Source: an uncultured Oscillospiraceae bacterium
Lineage (GTDB): Bacteria; Bacillota; Clostridia; Oscillospirales; Oscillospiraceae
Length of the DNA stretch: 8,782 nucleotides
NCBI GenBank assembly: GCA_934646175.1
Contig: CAKUEI010000068.1
Span: forward strand, 1-8,782
Direction of reading: 5' to 3'
The notes below the pieces were generated by a model. That model was not told the origin of the DNA. It did no database searches and worked only from the letters and a program-made list of their open reading frames with translations. Made by a program: the position numbers and the translations under genes. The first letter of the stretch is position 1, and each line of letters starts with the position of its first letter. This document shows, in pieces, positions 1-6,991 of the stretch.

Positions 1-1
1 A

Positions 2-229
2 AACTACTTTGGCACTGAGGTCAGCACCATCGGCGGTATCGGCTTGGAGACCATCGCCCGCGATGCCATCCGTCTGGGTCTGGCCGCCGCTGCCGGTCAG
101 CAGTATGACGGTCAGGACATCAACGGCCAGCTGTTCCTGATCCCCTCCATCCAGGTCGACAAGACCAACGTGGAAGAGTTCCGTAACAGCGCCGAGTTTG
201 CTGAGCGCTACAGCGTTTCCACGAACTAA
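2..229 (+). CDS. Sugar ABC transporter substrate-binding protein, C-terminal end (partial)
   Basis: This is the last 75 codons of a protein whose start lies left of the window; the frame is open from base 2 and ends at TAA 227-229. The visible part holds a Gly-rich stretch (GGIG), a helix of alternating Ala, Leu and Arg residues, and a final beta-strand segment ending in a polar tail. This fits the C-terminal lobe of RbsB/MglB-type periplasmic binding proteins (type 1 PBP fold), which capture a sugar outside the membrane and deliver it to the permease. The family call rests mainly on context: an RbsA/MglA-type ATPase and an RbsC-type permease follow on the same strand, the usual gene order of this transporter class. 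No signal peptide or ligand-binding residues can be judged because the N-terminal part is missing. A TTG at 44 is internal and not a real start. Confidence 0.7.
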   Translation, partial: NYFGTEVSTIGGIGLETIARDAIRLGLAAAAGQQYDGQDINGQLFLIPSIQVDKTNVEEFRNSAEFAERYSVSTN

Positions 230-256
230 GGCTTCCCAAGTAATCTGTATGAGAAA

Positions 257-290
257 GGGCCAGCCGGCTTATGCTGGCTGGCCCTTTTTT
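257..290 (+). terminator. Intrinsic terminator between binding-protein gene and ABC ATPase gene
   Basis: A 12-bp stem pairs 257-268 with 273-284 (one G-T wobble at 266/275) around a TTAT loop, followed by six T residues at 285-290. The A residues at 254-256 could extend the stem against the T run. It sits 27 nt after the binding-protein stop and 66 nt before the ATPase start, and I see no clear promoter between the two genes. It therefore probably acts as a partial terminator inside the operon, giving more binding protein than membrane components. Confidence 0.9.
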
Positions 291-340
291 ATAACGCGAC
301 GGCCTCCGGGCACGCCGCCCCATTCTGACTAAACTTCCTC

Positions 341-348
341 AAGGAGGG
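341..348 (+). promoter_or_regulatory. Ribosome binding site fixing a TTG start
   Basis: AAGGAGGG lies 8 nt before the TTG at 357. The next in-frame ATG, at 369, would be about 20 nt away, too far for this site, and would remove conserved N-terminal sequence. The site therefore supports TTG as the initiator of the ATPase gene. Confidence 0.8.
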
Positions 349-356
349 ACCCACCG

Positions 357-1865
357 TTGCTTACGGAAATGAAAGGCATCGTGATGGAATTCGGCCCGGT
401 CCGCGCCGTGGACAACGTGGATTTTACCGTCCATCCCGGCGAGATCGTCGGCCTGCTGGGCGAAAACGGCGCCGGTAAATCCACACTGATGAATATTTTG
501 GCCGGAACCTACCCGCCGGTGAAGGGCGAGATCTTCATCAACGGCGAGAAGGTACATATCAACAGCGCCAAGCAGGCCATGCAGCTCGGGATCCGCTTCA
601 TTCATCAGGAGCTGAACCTGTGCGACGATCTGAACGTATTTGAAAACCTGTTTCTTGCGGAAGAGCTGCGCGGGAAATTCGGCCTTCTGGACAAAAAAGA
701 GATGGCCCGCCGCGCGTCCGAGGTCTTTGCCCGCATGAAGACCGACATTGACCCCTGGGCCGAGGTGAGCACCCTTCAGCCCGCGCAGAAGCAGCTGGTG
801 GAGATCGCCCGTGCCCTCTTGTTCAAGTGCGAGCTGATCATCATGGACGAGCCGTCCACCGCCCTTTCCACCCATGAGATCGAGAACCTTTTCGACATCA
901 TGCGGCAGCTGCGGGACGAGGGCGTGAGCTTCATCTACATCTCTCACAAGATGCCTGAACTCTTTGAGATCTGCGACTCCTACTCCGTTCTGCGCGACGG
1001 CCGTCTTATCGCAAACGGCAAGTTCGCCGACACAGACGAGCACAGCATTACCGAGCTGATGCTGGGCCACCAGCTGGCCGACGACAGCTTTGCAGACAAG
1101 CAGTACTACGGCACCGACGAGATCATGCTTTCTGTCAAGGATCTGTGCGGTGAGGACTTCCGGGACGTCAGCTTCGATCTGCACCGGGGCGAGATCATCG
1201 CCATCACCGGCCTGCAGGGCTCCGGCCGCGACACGCTGGCGGACGCGCTGTTCGGTGCCTCCCCCTGCACCTCCGGCAAGGTAATGCTAAATGGCAAGCA
1301 CATCAAAAACGGAAGCAAGATCATTCACCACATGAAATCCGGCATCGCCATGGTGCCCCGCGCGCGGAAAGAGCGCGGCATTCTGAACACCCTTTCCATT
1401 TACGACAACACCTCTATGGGTTATCTGAACACGCTCTTTAAGGGTGGTCTCATCAATCCCAAGGTGGAAAAAGAACGTTTTGACCGGCAGACCCAGACTC
1501 TGCGCGTCAAAACGGAAAACCCCAAAAACCCCATCACGTCCCTCTCCGGCGGAAACCAGCAGAAGGTCATTCTGGGTCGCTGGCTGGAGACCGGGGCGGA
1601 CGTCCTGCTCTTTGACAACCCCACGCAGGGCATTGACGTGGGCTCTAAATACGAAATCTATCATCTGATTCTCCGTCTGGCCAAGGAAGGAAAGGCCATT
1701 ATCGTCTTCAGCGCTGAGTTCCCTGAAATTTATAAAGTAGCGGACTCCTGTCTGGTGCTTTACAAGGGGCAGGTCAACGCCCGGCTGAACCGGGACGAGA
1801 TGACGGAGAAAAGTGTGATGTATTACTCTACGGGAGCAAATTTGGAGGGAGAAAAACATGCTTAA
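357..1865 (+). CDS. Sugar ABC transporter ATP-binding protein, two fused ABC domains (RbsA/MglA type)
   Basis: This cytoplasmic ATPase of 502 residues powers import through the adjacent permease; the length is normal for RbsA/MglA/XylG. Domain 1 has Walker A GENGAGKST (35-43), Q-loop Gln84, Walker B with D164-E165 and H-loop His197. Its signature is degenerate, reading LQPAQ (140-144) where LSGGQ is expected. Domain 2 has a degenerate Walker A, GLQGSGRDT (285-293, Lys replaced by Arg), a canonical LSGGNQQ signature (396-402), a Walker B ending D420-N421 instead of Asp-Glu, and SAE (452-454) where the H-loop His would be. Degenerate second Walker A and H-loop are common in this family; the Asn at the catalytic Glu position is less so. 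Start is TTG at 357, set by the ribosome binding site at 341-348. Its last 8 nt overlap the permease gene, indicating coupled translation. The sugar is not identifiable. Confidence 0.93.
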   Translation: MLTEMKGIVMEFGPVRAVDNVDFTVHPGEIVGLLGENGAGKSTLMNILAGTYPPVKGEIFINGEKVHINSAKQAMQLGIRFIHQELNLCDDLNVFENLFLAEELRGKFGLLDKKEMARRASEVFARMKTDIDPWAEVSTLQPAQKQLVEIARALLFKCELIIMDEPSTALSTHEIENLFDIMRQLRDEGVSFIYISHKMPELFEICDSYSVLRDGRLIANGKFADTDEHSITELMLGHQLADDSFADKQYYGTDEIMLSVKDLCGEDFRDVSFDLHRGEIIAITGLQGSGRDTLADALFGASPCTSGKVMLNGKHIKNGSKIIHHMKSGIAMVPRARKERGILNTLSIYDNTSMGYLNTLFKGGLINPKVEKERFDRQTQTLRVKTENPKNPITSLSGGNQQKVILGRWLETGADVLLFDNPTQGIDVGSKYEIYHLILRLAKEGKAIIVFSAEFPEIYKVADSCLVLYKGQVNARLNRDEMTEKSVMYYSTGANLEGEKHA

Positions 1866-2853
1866 GGGCCTAACGCCGAAAACGGCGGCCAAAAAACTGA
1901 TCTCGGATTACAGCTGCTGGCTTTCCTTTATCCTGCTGTTGATCCTGGCACTGATCCTGAACCACAACTTTCTGCGCTGGGCCAACGTGTCCAACATTTT
2001 TGTGCAGTCCTGTATCACCGGCCTCATCGCCCTGGGCATGAGCATGATCATCTCCACCGGGCAGATCGATATTTCCGTCGGCGCTCAGGTGGCCATCATC
2101 TCCGGCCTGGGCATCGAGGTGCTGAACAGAACCAACAGCATCCCCGTCATGCTGCTGTTCTGCCTGGCCTTCGGCGTTGTCATCGGCTGCATCAACGGCC
2201 TGTTGGTGGCCAAGGGCCGTATGCCGGCCATGATCGCCACGCTGGCCATGCAGAGCGCCTGCCGTTCCATCATCAACCAGTTGGGCCAGGGCGGCCCCTT
2301 CAGCGTCAACAGCGAGAACTATGACTCCTTCCGCAAGATCGCGGCAGGCGGCATCCAGATCGGCTCGTTCAAGATCCCCACGCTGATGATCATTTTCATT
2401 CTCTTCTCCATCCTGTTCCACATCATCATGACCCGCACCCGCTTCGGCAAGCACATCTACGCCGTGGGCAGCAATGAGACCTCCGCCCGTCTGGCCGGCA
2501 TCAACGTGGACCGCGTGAAGATCGCCGTGTTCGTCGTGACCGGCTTCATGTGTGGCCTGACCTCCTGGCTGTACGCCTCCCGCGTCATGTCCGTGGCGGC
2601 CGCCTCCACCGGCAACCTGTACGAGATGGACGCCATCGCCGCAGTGGCCATCGGCGGCACCTCCATGTCCGGCGGCAAGGGCAAGATCATCGGCACCTTC
2701 CTGGGCGTTCTGATGTTCAAGATGATCAACAACATGCTGACCATGGCGGACGTTCCCACCTTCCTGAACGGTGCCATCAGCGGTGCGATCATCATCGTGG
2801 CCGTTCTGCTGCAGAACTATCAGGCCATCCGCGACAACGGCAAGCTGGGCTAA
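1858..2853 (+). CDS. Sugar ABC transporter permease (RbsC-type, BPD_transp_2 family)
   Basis: This integral membrane protein of 331 residues is the channel-forming subunit, probably as a homodimer, for the ATPase encoded just upstream. It is largely hydrophobic, with roughly eight to ten membrane segments, the first near residues 21-36 and the last near 303-318. Family hallmarks visible are TGQIDISVGA (67-76; RbsC has GGIDLSVGS), FGKHIYAVGSNETSARLAGI (196-215), the cytoplasmic loop that contacts the ATPase, and DAIAAVAIGGTSMSGGKG (258-275). GGAGG at 1844-1848 lies 9 nt before the ATG, inside the 3' end of the ATPase gene, and the two coding regions overlap by 8 nt. Length is normal. Only one permease gene is present, as usual for ribose- or galactose-type systems. 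Family assignment is firm; substrate is unknown. Confidence 0.94.
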   Translation: MLKGLTPKTAAKKLISDYSCWLSFILLLILALILNHNFLRWANVSNIFVQSCITGLIALGMSMIISTGQIDISVGAQVAIISGLGIEVLNRTNSIPVMLLFCLAFGVVIGCINGLLVAKGRMPAMIATLAMQSACRSIINQLGQGGPFSVNSENYDSFRKIAAGGIQIGSFKIPTLMIIFILFSILFHIIMTRTRFGKHIYAVGSNETSARLAGINVDRVKIAVFVVTGFMCGLTSWLYASRVMSVAAASTGNLYEMDAIAAVAIGGTSMSGGKGKIIGTFLGVLMFKMINNMLTMADVPTFLNGAISGAIIIVAVLLQNYQAIRDNGKLG

Positions 2854-2889
2854 GCACCGGCACTGCCCCACTGAGAAAGGACGGTTTTC

Positions 2890-3933
2890 ATGTTAAAGAT
2901 CGGAATCATCGGCTGCGGCAAGATCACCGAGGTGCGCCATGCGCCGGAATATTCGGAAAACCCCAACTGCGAGATCACCGCGCTGTTCGACTTCATCCCC
3001 GAGCGCGCGCAGAAGATCGCCGCCCAGTACGGCGGCACGGTGTACGACTCCATTGAGGCCCTGCTTGCCTCGGATGTGGACGCCGTTTCCGTCTGCGTGG
3101 CCAATAACGCTCACGCCTCCGTTTCCATTCAGGCCCTGCAGGCCGGAAAGCACGTTCTGTGCGAAAAGCCCATGGCCACCACGGCGGAGGACTGTCGCGC
3201 CATGGTGGAAGCGGCGGAAAAGGCTGGGAAATATCTGATGATCGGCTTGAACCAGCGCTTTGCAAAAGCCCATGCCAAGGCGAAGGAGCTGCTGGAGGCT
3301 GGCGAGATCGGCCGTCTCATCACCTTTGAGACCAACTTCTGCCACCCCGGCCCCGAGGGCTGGACCGGCCAGCGGAACTCCTGGTTCTTCGACAAGAAGA
3401 CGGCGGCTTTCGGCGCCATGGCGGACCTGGGTGTTCACAAGACCGACATGATCCACTATATCACCGGTCTGAAGGTGGACAGCGTCATCGCCAACATCAC
3501 CACCCTGGATAAGACCTTCCCCGACGGCTCCCCCATCACCGTGGACGACAACGCCTTCTGCATCTACGAGATGGAGAATGGCGTGGTGGGCACCATGCAC
3601 GTGGGCTGGACCAACTACGGCGAGGAGGATAACTCCACCATTCTCTCCGGTACCAAGGGCAAAATGCGCCTGTATGACGACCCCAACTATTCCCTCATCA
3701 TCGAAAAGCGGGACGGCACCAAGACCTTCTATCAGCTGGATCAGCTGACCTCCAACAAGGATCAGACCTCCGGCGCACGGACCTCTACCGGCGTGATCGA
3801 CGCTTTTGTAGAGAGCATCGTGGAGGAAAAGACCCCCGTGGCCAGCGGCGAGAGCGCCCTGCACGCCATGATGGTCATCTTCGCTGCGGAAAAGTCCTCG
3901 GAGGCCAAGGCCGCCGTCAAAGTGGAACAGTAA
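2890..3933 (+). CDS. Gfo/Idh/MocA-family NAD(P)-dependent oxidoreductase
   Basis: This 347-residue soluble dehydrogenase probably oxidises or reduces a hydroxyl of a sugar, sugar acid or polyol. The N-terminal Rossmann fold shows the dinucleotide motif GIIGCGKI (5-12) and an acidic Asp34 at the end of the second strand, which favours NAD over NADP. CEKPM (91-95) carries the family's catalytic Lys93. DLGVH (179-183) matches the Asp-x3-His pair that, with that Lys, forms the active site of inositol dehydrogenases. The C-terminal alpha/beta domain follows from about residue 125. The ATG is preceded by AAAGGA at 2876-2881; it lies 36 nt after the permease and 12 nt before the TIM-barrel gene, so it is in the same operon. 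Family members act on inositol, glucose, 1,5-anhydrofructose, glycosides and others, so the substrate is open. No inositol-pathway partners such as IolB, IolC or IolD are in view. Confidence 0.9.
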   Translation: MLKIGIIGCGKITEVRHAPEYSENPNCEITALFDFIPERAQKIAAQYGGTVYDSIEALLASDVDAVSVCVANNAHASVSIQALQAGKHVLCEKPMATTAEDCRAMVEAAEKAGKYLMIGLNQRFAKAHAKAKELLEAGEIGRLITFETNFCHPGPEGWTGQRNSWFFDKKTAAFGAMADLGVHKTDMIHYITGLKVDSVIANITTLDKTFPDGSPITVDDNAFCIYEMENGVVGTMHVGWTNYGEEDNSTILSGTKGKMRLYDDPNYSLIIEKRDGTKTFYQLDQLTSNKDQTSGARTSTGVIDAFVESIVEEKTPVASGESALHAMMVIFAAEKSSEAKAAVKVEQ

Positions 3934-3945
3934 GGAGGGGTTTCC

Positions 3946-4935
3946 ATGAAGCGTCCTATCACCATCTGCTCCGGGCAGTTCGGCGACCTTCCGCTGGAAG
4001 AACTTTGCCGCACCATGCACGAAATTGGCTACGATGGGCTGGAGCTGGCCTGTCAGTCCCACATCGATGTACACAAGGTGCTCTCCGATGACCAGTATGT
4101 GGCCGACCTGAAGGGCACGCTGGAGAAATACCACATGGGCCTGTGGGCCATCAGCGGCCACCTGATCGGCCAGTGCGTGGGTGACAACTGGGATCCCCGG
4201 CTGGATAACTTCGTCCCCGCCGCCTTGGCCGGAAAGCCGGAGGAGATCCGCGCCTGGGCCATCGACGAGATGAAGTGCATCGTTCACGCGGCGCAGAAGC
4301 TGGGCGTAAAGATCGTCACCTGCTTCCTCGGCTCCCCCATCTGGGCCTACTGGTACTCCTTCCCCCAGACTCCGCCGGAAATGGTGGAGGCCGGGTTCCA
4401 GAAGATCAAGGCGCTTTGGACCCCCATTTTCGATGAATTTGACGCCTGCGGTGTGAAGTTCGCTTTGGAGGTCCACCCCACAGAAATCGCCTTTGATTAC
4501 TACAGCACCCTGAAGCTTATGGAGACCTTCGAGTGGCGCGAGACCCTGGGTCTGAACTTCGATCCCTCCCACCTGCTGTGGCAGGGCGTGGACCCCTGCA
4601 TCTTCCTGCGGGACTTCTCCAAGCGCATCTACCACGTCCACATGAAGGACGTCCGGGTGAAGCCAGACGGCCGCGCCGGTATTCTGGGCAGCCATATCGA
4701 GTTCGGTGACACCCGCCGGGGCTGGAACTTCGTCTCTCTGGGCCACGGCAACGTGGACTTTGACGGCATCATTCGGGAGCTGAACCAGATGGGTTATCAC
4801 GGCCCCCTGTCCGTAGAGTGGGAAGACAGCGGCATGGAGCGCATTTTCGGCGCGACGGAGGCGTTGGAATTCACCCGTAAGATCAATTTCGAGCCATCCG
4901 ACGTGAGCTTTGACGCCGCGCTGAAGGTGGACTGA
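3946..4935 (+). CDS. Xylose-isomerase-like TIM-barrel sugar isomerase/epimerase
   Basis: This 329-residue protein belongs to the AP endonuclease 2/xylose isomerase-like superfamily, whose sugar members (IolE, IolI, tagatose or allulose epimerases, YcjR) move a keto group or epimerise beside it with a divalent metal. Probable metal ligands appear in the usual order: Glu175 in LEVHP, Asp206 with His209 in NFDPSH, His232 in HVHMKD, and Glu291 in SVEWED. ISGH at 69-72 fits the substrate-side loop. The barrel begins near residue 5, and the last 30 or so residues form a helical tail. AAGGAGGGG begins right after the upstream stop and sits 5 nt before the ATG, so translation is tightly coupled to the dehydrogenase gene. 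Pairing with a Gfo/Idh/MocA enzyme suggests action on the keto product of that enzyme. A dehydratase of the IolE kind is also possible; the sequence does not decide. Confidence 0.87.
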   Translation: MKRPITICSGQFGDLPLEELCRTMHEIGYDGLELACQSHIDVHKVLSDDQYVADLKGTLEKYHMGLWAISGHLIGQCVGDNWDPRLDNFVPAALAGKPEEIRAWAIDEMKCIVHAAQKLGVKIVTCFLGSPIWAYWYSFPQTPPEMVEAGFQKIKALWTPIFDEFDACGVKFALEVHPTEIAFDYYSTLKLMETFEWRETLGLNFDPSHLLWQGVDPCIFLRDFSKRIYHVHMKDVRVKPDGRAGILGSHIEFGDTRRGWNFVSLGHGNVDFDGIIRELNQMGYHGPLSVEWEDSGMERIFGATEALEFTRKINFEPSDVSFDAALKVD

Positions 4936-4941
4936 GTTAGT

Positions 4942-4983
4942 AAAAAAGAGCGCGTGTGCCGAAGGGCACACGCGCTCTTTTTT
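4942..4983. terminator. Bidirectional intrinsic terminator between converging operons
   Basis: Bases 4942-4960 pair perfectly with 4965-4983 around a GAAG loop (4961-4964). The stem has a 13-bp GC-rich core, 4948-4960 with 4965-4977, flanked by six A residues on the left and six T residues on the right. Read on either strand it gives a hairpin followed by a U run. It lies 6 nt after the stop of the TIM-barrel gene and 5 nt beyond the stop of the - strand kinase gene, so it can end both transcripts. Confidence 0.95.
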
Positions 4984-4988
4984 CGTTT

Positions 4989-6002
4989 TCAGGCCTCGCT
5001 CAAAACGCGGCAGACCTCGGAAAGGGATGCGGTTCCGGTGGTGCCGATCTGCTGGATGACCAGATGGGACGCGGCGTTGCCCGTCAAGGCGGCGTCCTGC
5101 AGGGGCACCCCTTTGCAGAGGGCGAAGATCAAGCCCGCATTGCAGGCATCCCCCGCACCCACCACGTCAATCTCGCCGGTGACGCGGAAGGCAGGGATAT
5201 GCGATGCCTTCTCCCCGTCCCACACCACGTTGCCCCGCTCCCCCAGGGTGACGACCACGGGCTTTCCGGTGCGCTGGGAGAGCTGCTCAGCGTACTGCCC
5301 AGCGGCGGTCACGTCCACGGTGTCGGGCGAAACACCGAAAATATGAGCGATCTCGTTGTGGTTACATTTGATCATCAGGCGTTCAAACCGGTCGATAAAC
5401 CCGCGAGAATCCGCATAGAAGACCACGCCGGGGAATTTCTCCGCCAGCTTCGCAAGTCCCTCCCGAATGTAAGAAGTCACGGCGGCGCAGTCCGGCTCCA
5501 GATATTGGTCGCACACCAGCACGGCATCGCACTGCGGAAGCGCCCGACGCAGCTCATGGAGCAGGGCGTCCTCCACGCTGCGGGGCGTAGGGGTAAAGTT
5601 CTTGTAGTCGTGGCGGTTCAGCTCGGTCTCCTTGCCGTTCTCGCAACGCATGGGCTTTAAGTAGCAACAGGTGCAGCGCTCCTCCGTCTCCACCATGAAC
5701 TCGGTGGAGGCGCCGATGCGGTTTAAAGCCCGCCTCAGCTCGTACCCTGCACCGTCCTGTCCCAGAATACCCACGCAGAGGACGTTTGCCCCGAGCGCGC
5801 GGAGATTGCTGGCGATGGTGCCCGCGGCGCCGGGCTGGCAGCGTTCATGGGTGATCTGCCAGGCGGTCAGGCCGGTCTCCAGAGACGGCTCGTCCCGCTC
5901 CGCGTCGATATACACATAGCGGTCCAGGCAGAAATCGCCAAATACAGCCACCGTCGGGGTGCTTCCGCCCTGCAGGGCGGAAACAAGCTCCGCCCGGGTC
6001 AT
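4989..6002 (-). CDS. PfkB-family carbohydrate kinase, RfaE/HldE kinase-domain type
   Basis: This 337-residue sugar kinase resembles the kinase domain of HldE (RfaE), which phosphorylates heptose 7-phosphate at position 1. Visible features are GDFCLDRY (22-29), PGAAGTIASNL (57-67) in place of the usual GGAAxNxA motif, a LNRHDY segment (128-133) where HldE has RLDF, and the C-terminal PfkB signature DVVGAGDACNAG (279-290) with presumed catalytic base Asp285. It is a stand-alone kinase: no HldE-type cytidylyltransferase domain follows. A Cys cluster at 110, 112, 113 and 120 is unusual for the family. The frame stays open to 6131, but ATG at 6002 is chosen because GGAGGGAG lies just upstream and because the start overlaps the preceding gene's stop as ATGA, a sign of translational coupling. 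It ends the - strand operon next to the shared terminator. Another phosphosugar substrate is possible. Confidence 0.85.
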   Translation of the reverse strand: MTRAELVSALQGGSTPTVAVFGDFCLDRYVYIDAERDEPSLETGLTAWQITHERCQPGAAGTIASNLRALGANVLCVGILGQDGAGYELRRALNRIGASTEFMVETEERCTCCYLKPMRCENGKETELNRHDYKNFTPTPRSVEDALLHELRRALPQCDAVLVCDQYLEPDCAAVTSYIREGLAKLAEKFPGVVFYADSRGFIDRFERLMIKCNHNEIAHIFGVSPDTVDVTAAGQYAEQLSQRTGKPVVVTLGERGNVVWDGEKASHIPAFRVTGEIDVVGAGDACNAGLIFALCKGVPLQDAALTGNAASHLVIQQIGTTGTASLSEVCRVLSEA

Positions 6003-6985
6003 TTCTCTCCCTCCGCGTCGTCCAGTGCGAAGGCAAGACGCGCCAGATGGGGCAGGGTCTGGGCGTGCTGGCCGCAGACATAGTGGCTGACGCCGCCGTC
6101 GGCCACCGTGCGGGCCAGAATGGTCTTCCACGGCCGGAAGTAATACCGGGGGTCGGACTTGTCAGGGGCCTTATCATAGCCGGTGTTGGGCAGCTTCTGC
6201 ATGTCGAAGACGGCGGTGGTGAAATGGGCGATCTGCTCCCCGTGCTGCTTAGCCACATTGCGGGCCATGGCCAGCGCCTTCAGATAGACCTCCGGCCCGG
6301 CCACGGCGGAGCCGAAGTTCAGGAACACGCCCTGCTCCAGCTTCGTGATGCTCTGAGCATAGATGAGGAAATCGCGGTAGCTTGCCTCCCCCAAGGCCGC
6401 GCCGTCGCAGTTGGAGTGCTCGTGAATAATGTCGTTGCCGATGCCGATGTGAATGGTGCAGGGCACGTGCATGTGATAGCCCTGAGCCAGCACGCTGGTC
6501 TCCCGGCCAGGCAGATTCTGCTCCCAGATGTAGCGGCCGATAGCCTCGCCCGCGCCCAGGCCGTCCTGCACGCCTTCTTTGATGATGTCGTTGATCTTCC
6601 CGGTCTCGTTCCAAAGGCCGAACTGCCCTTCGCTGACATACTTGGCCACAGACTCGCAGGTCTCGCCGATGAGGGCCAGCTCGAAGTCGTGGATACCGCC
6701 GGCGCCATTGGTGGCAAAGTGCTTCACCAGGCCGCGGCGCATAAGCTCGATCATATGGATGCCGCAGCCCGTGCGGATCACGTGGGCGCCGTACATCAGA
6801 AGGGTAGTGGCGTCCGCTTTCTTGGCGCGCATCATGTCCTGAGCGATCACAGGCAGGGCGGGATCGTCAAATTCCGGCAGGGGATCCTGAAGGCCGATGG
6901 CCACCTTCTCCCACTGCACATCGTGTACCCGTTCGTTCAGCGGGAGCAGCTTCAGCTGGGACCGGTCAAATTGTGGATATGGCAT
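5999..6985 (-). CDS. Unknown protein, possibly deoxyhypusine-synthase-like
   Basis: I do not recognise a characterised function for this 328-residue protein. It has no signal peptide or membrane segment and should be cytoplasmic. ATNGAGGIHDFELALIG (91-107) recalls the VTTAGGVEEDIIK region of deoxyhypusine synthases. A segment around TSVLAQGYHMHVPCTIHIG (163-181), followed by GNDII (183-187) and GVFLNFGSA (219-227), has the spacing of that family's NAD-binding part. RPWKTI (284-289) carries Lys287 where those enzymes have the catalytic Lys in WGKI. This comparison is from memory and by eye. Known relatives transfer the aminobutyl group of spermidine using NAD and a Lys imine; that chemistry is not implied here. 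The gene starts 6 nt after the upstream SIS-HAD stop, its AGGAGGT overlapping that stop, and it overlaps the kinase gene by 4 nt. It is therefore co-translated with sugar-phosphate enzymes and probably works in the same pathway. Confidence 0.6.
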   Translation of the reverse strand: MPYPQFDRSQLKLLPLNERVHDVQWEKVAIGLQDPLPEFDDPALPVIAQDMMRAKKADATTLLMYGAHVIRTGCGIHMIELMRRGLVKHFATNGAGGIHDFELALIGETCESVAKYVSEGQFGLWNETGKINDIIKEGVQDGLGAGEAIGRYIWEQNLPGRETSVLAQGYHMHVPCTIHIGIGNDIIHEHSNCDGAALGEASYRDFLIYAQSITKLEQGVFLNFGSAVAGPEVYLKALAMARNVAKQHGEQIAHFTTAVFDMQKLPNTGYDKAPDKSDPRYYFRPWKTILARTVADGGVSHYVCGQHAQTLPHLARLAFALDDAEGEK

Positions 6986-6991
6986 CTTCCA

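Noticed and set aside
1870..2871. A 333-codon open frame on the - strand opposite the permease gene
   Set aside because: It is extremely rich in Asp, His, Gln and Gly, the typical complement of a membrane protein read backwards, with no motif.
2893..4971. A 692-codon open frame on the - strand opposite two genes
   Set aside because: It lies exactly antisense to the dehydrogenase and TIM-barrel genes, which have clear family motifs and ribosome binding sites. Its translation is His/Val/Gly-rich with no recognisable motif and runs through the terminator. Codon bias in a GC-rich genome produces such frames.
6003..6131. N-terminal extension of the - strand kinase up to 6131
   Set aside because: The extra 43 residues are Arg/Pro-rich, lie inside the upstream gene and resemble no kinase sequence. 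ATG 6002 has a ribosome binding site and an ATGA overlap.
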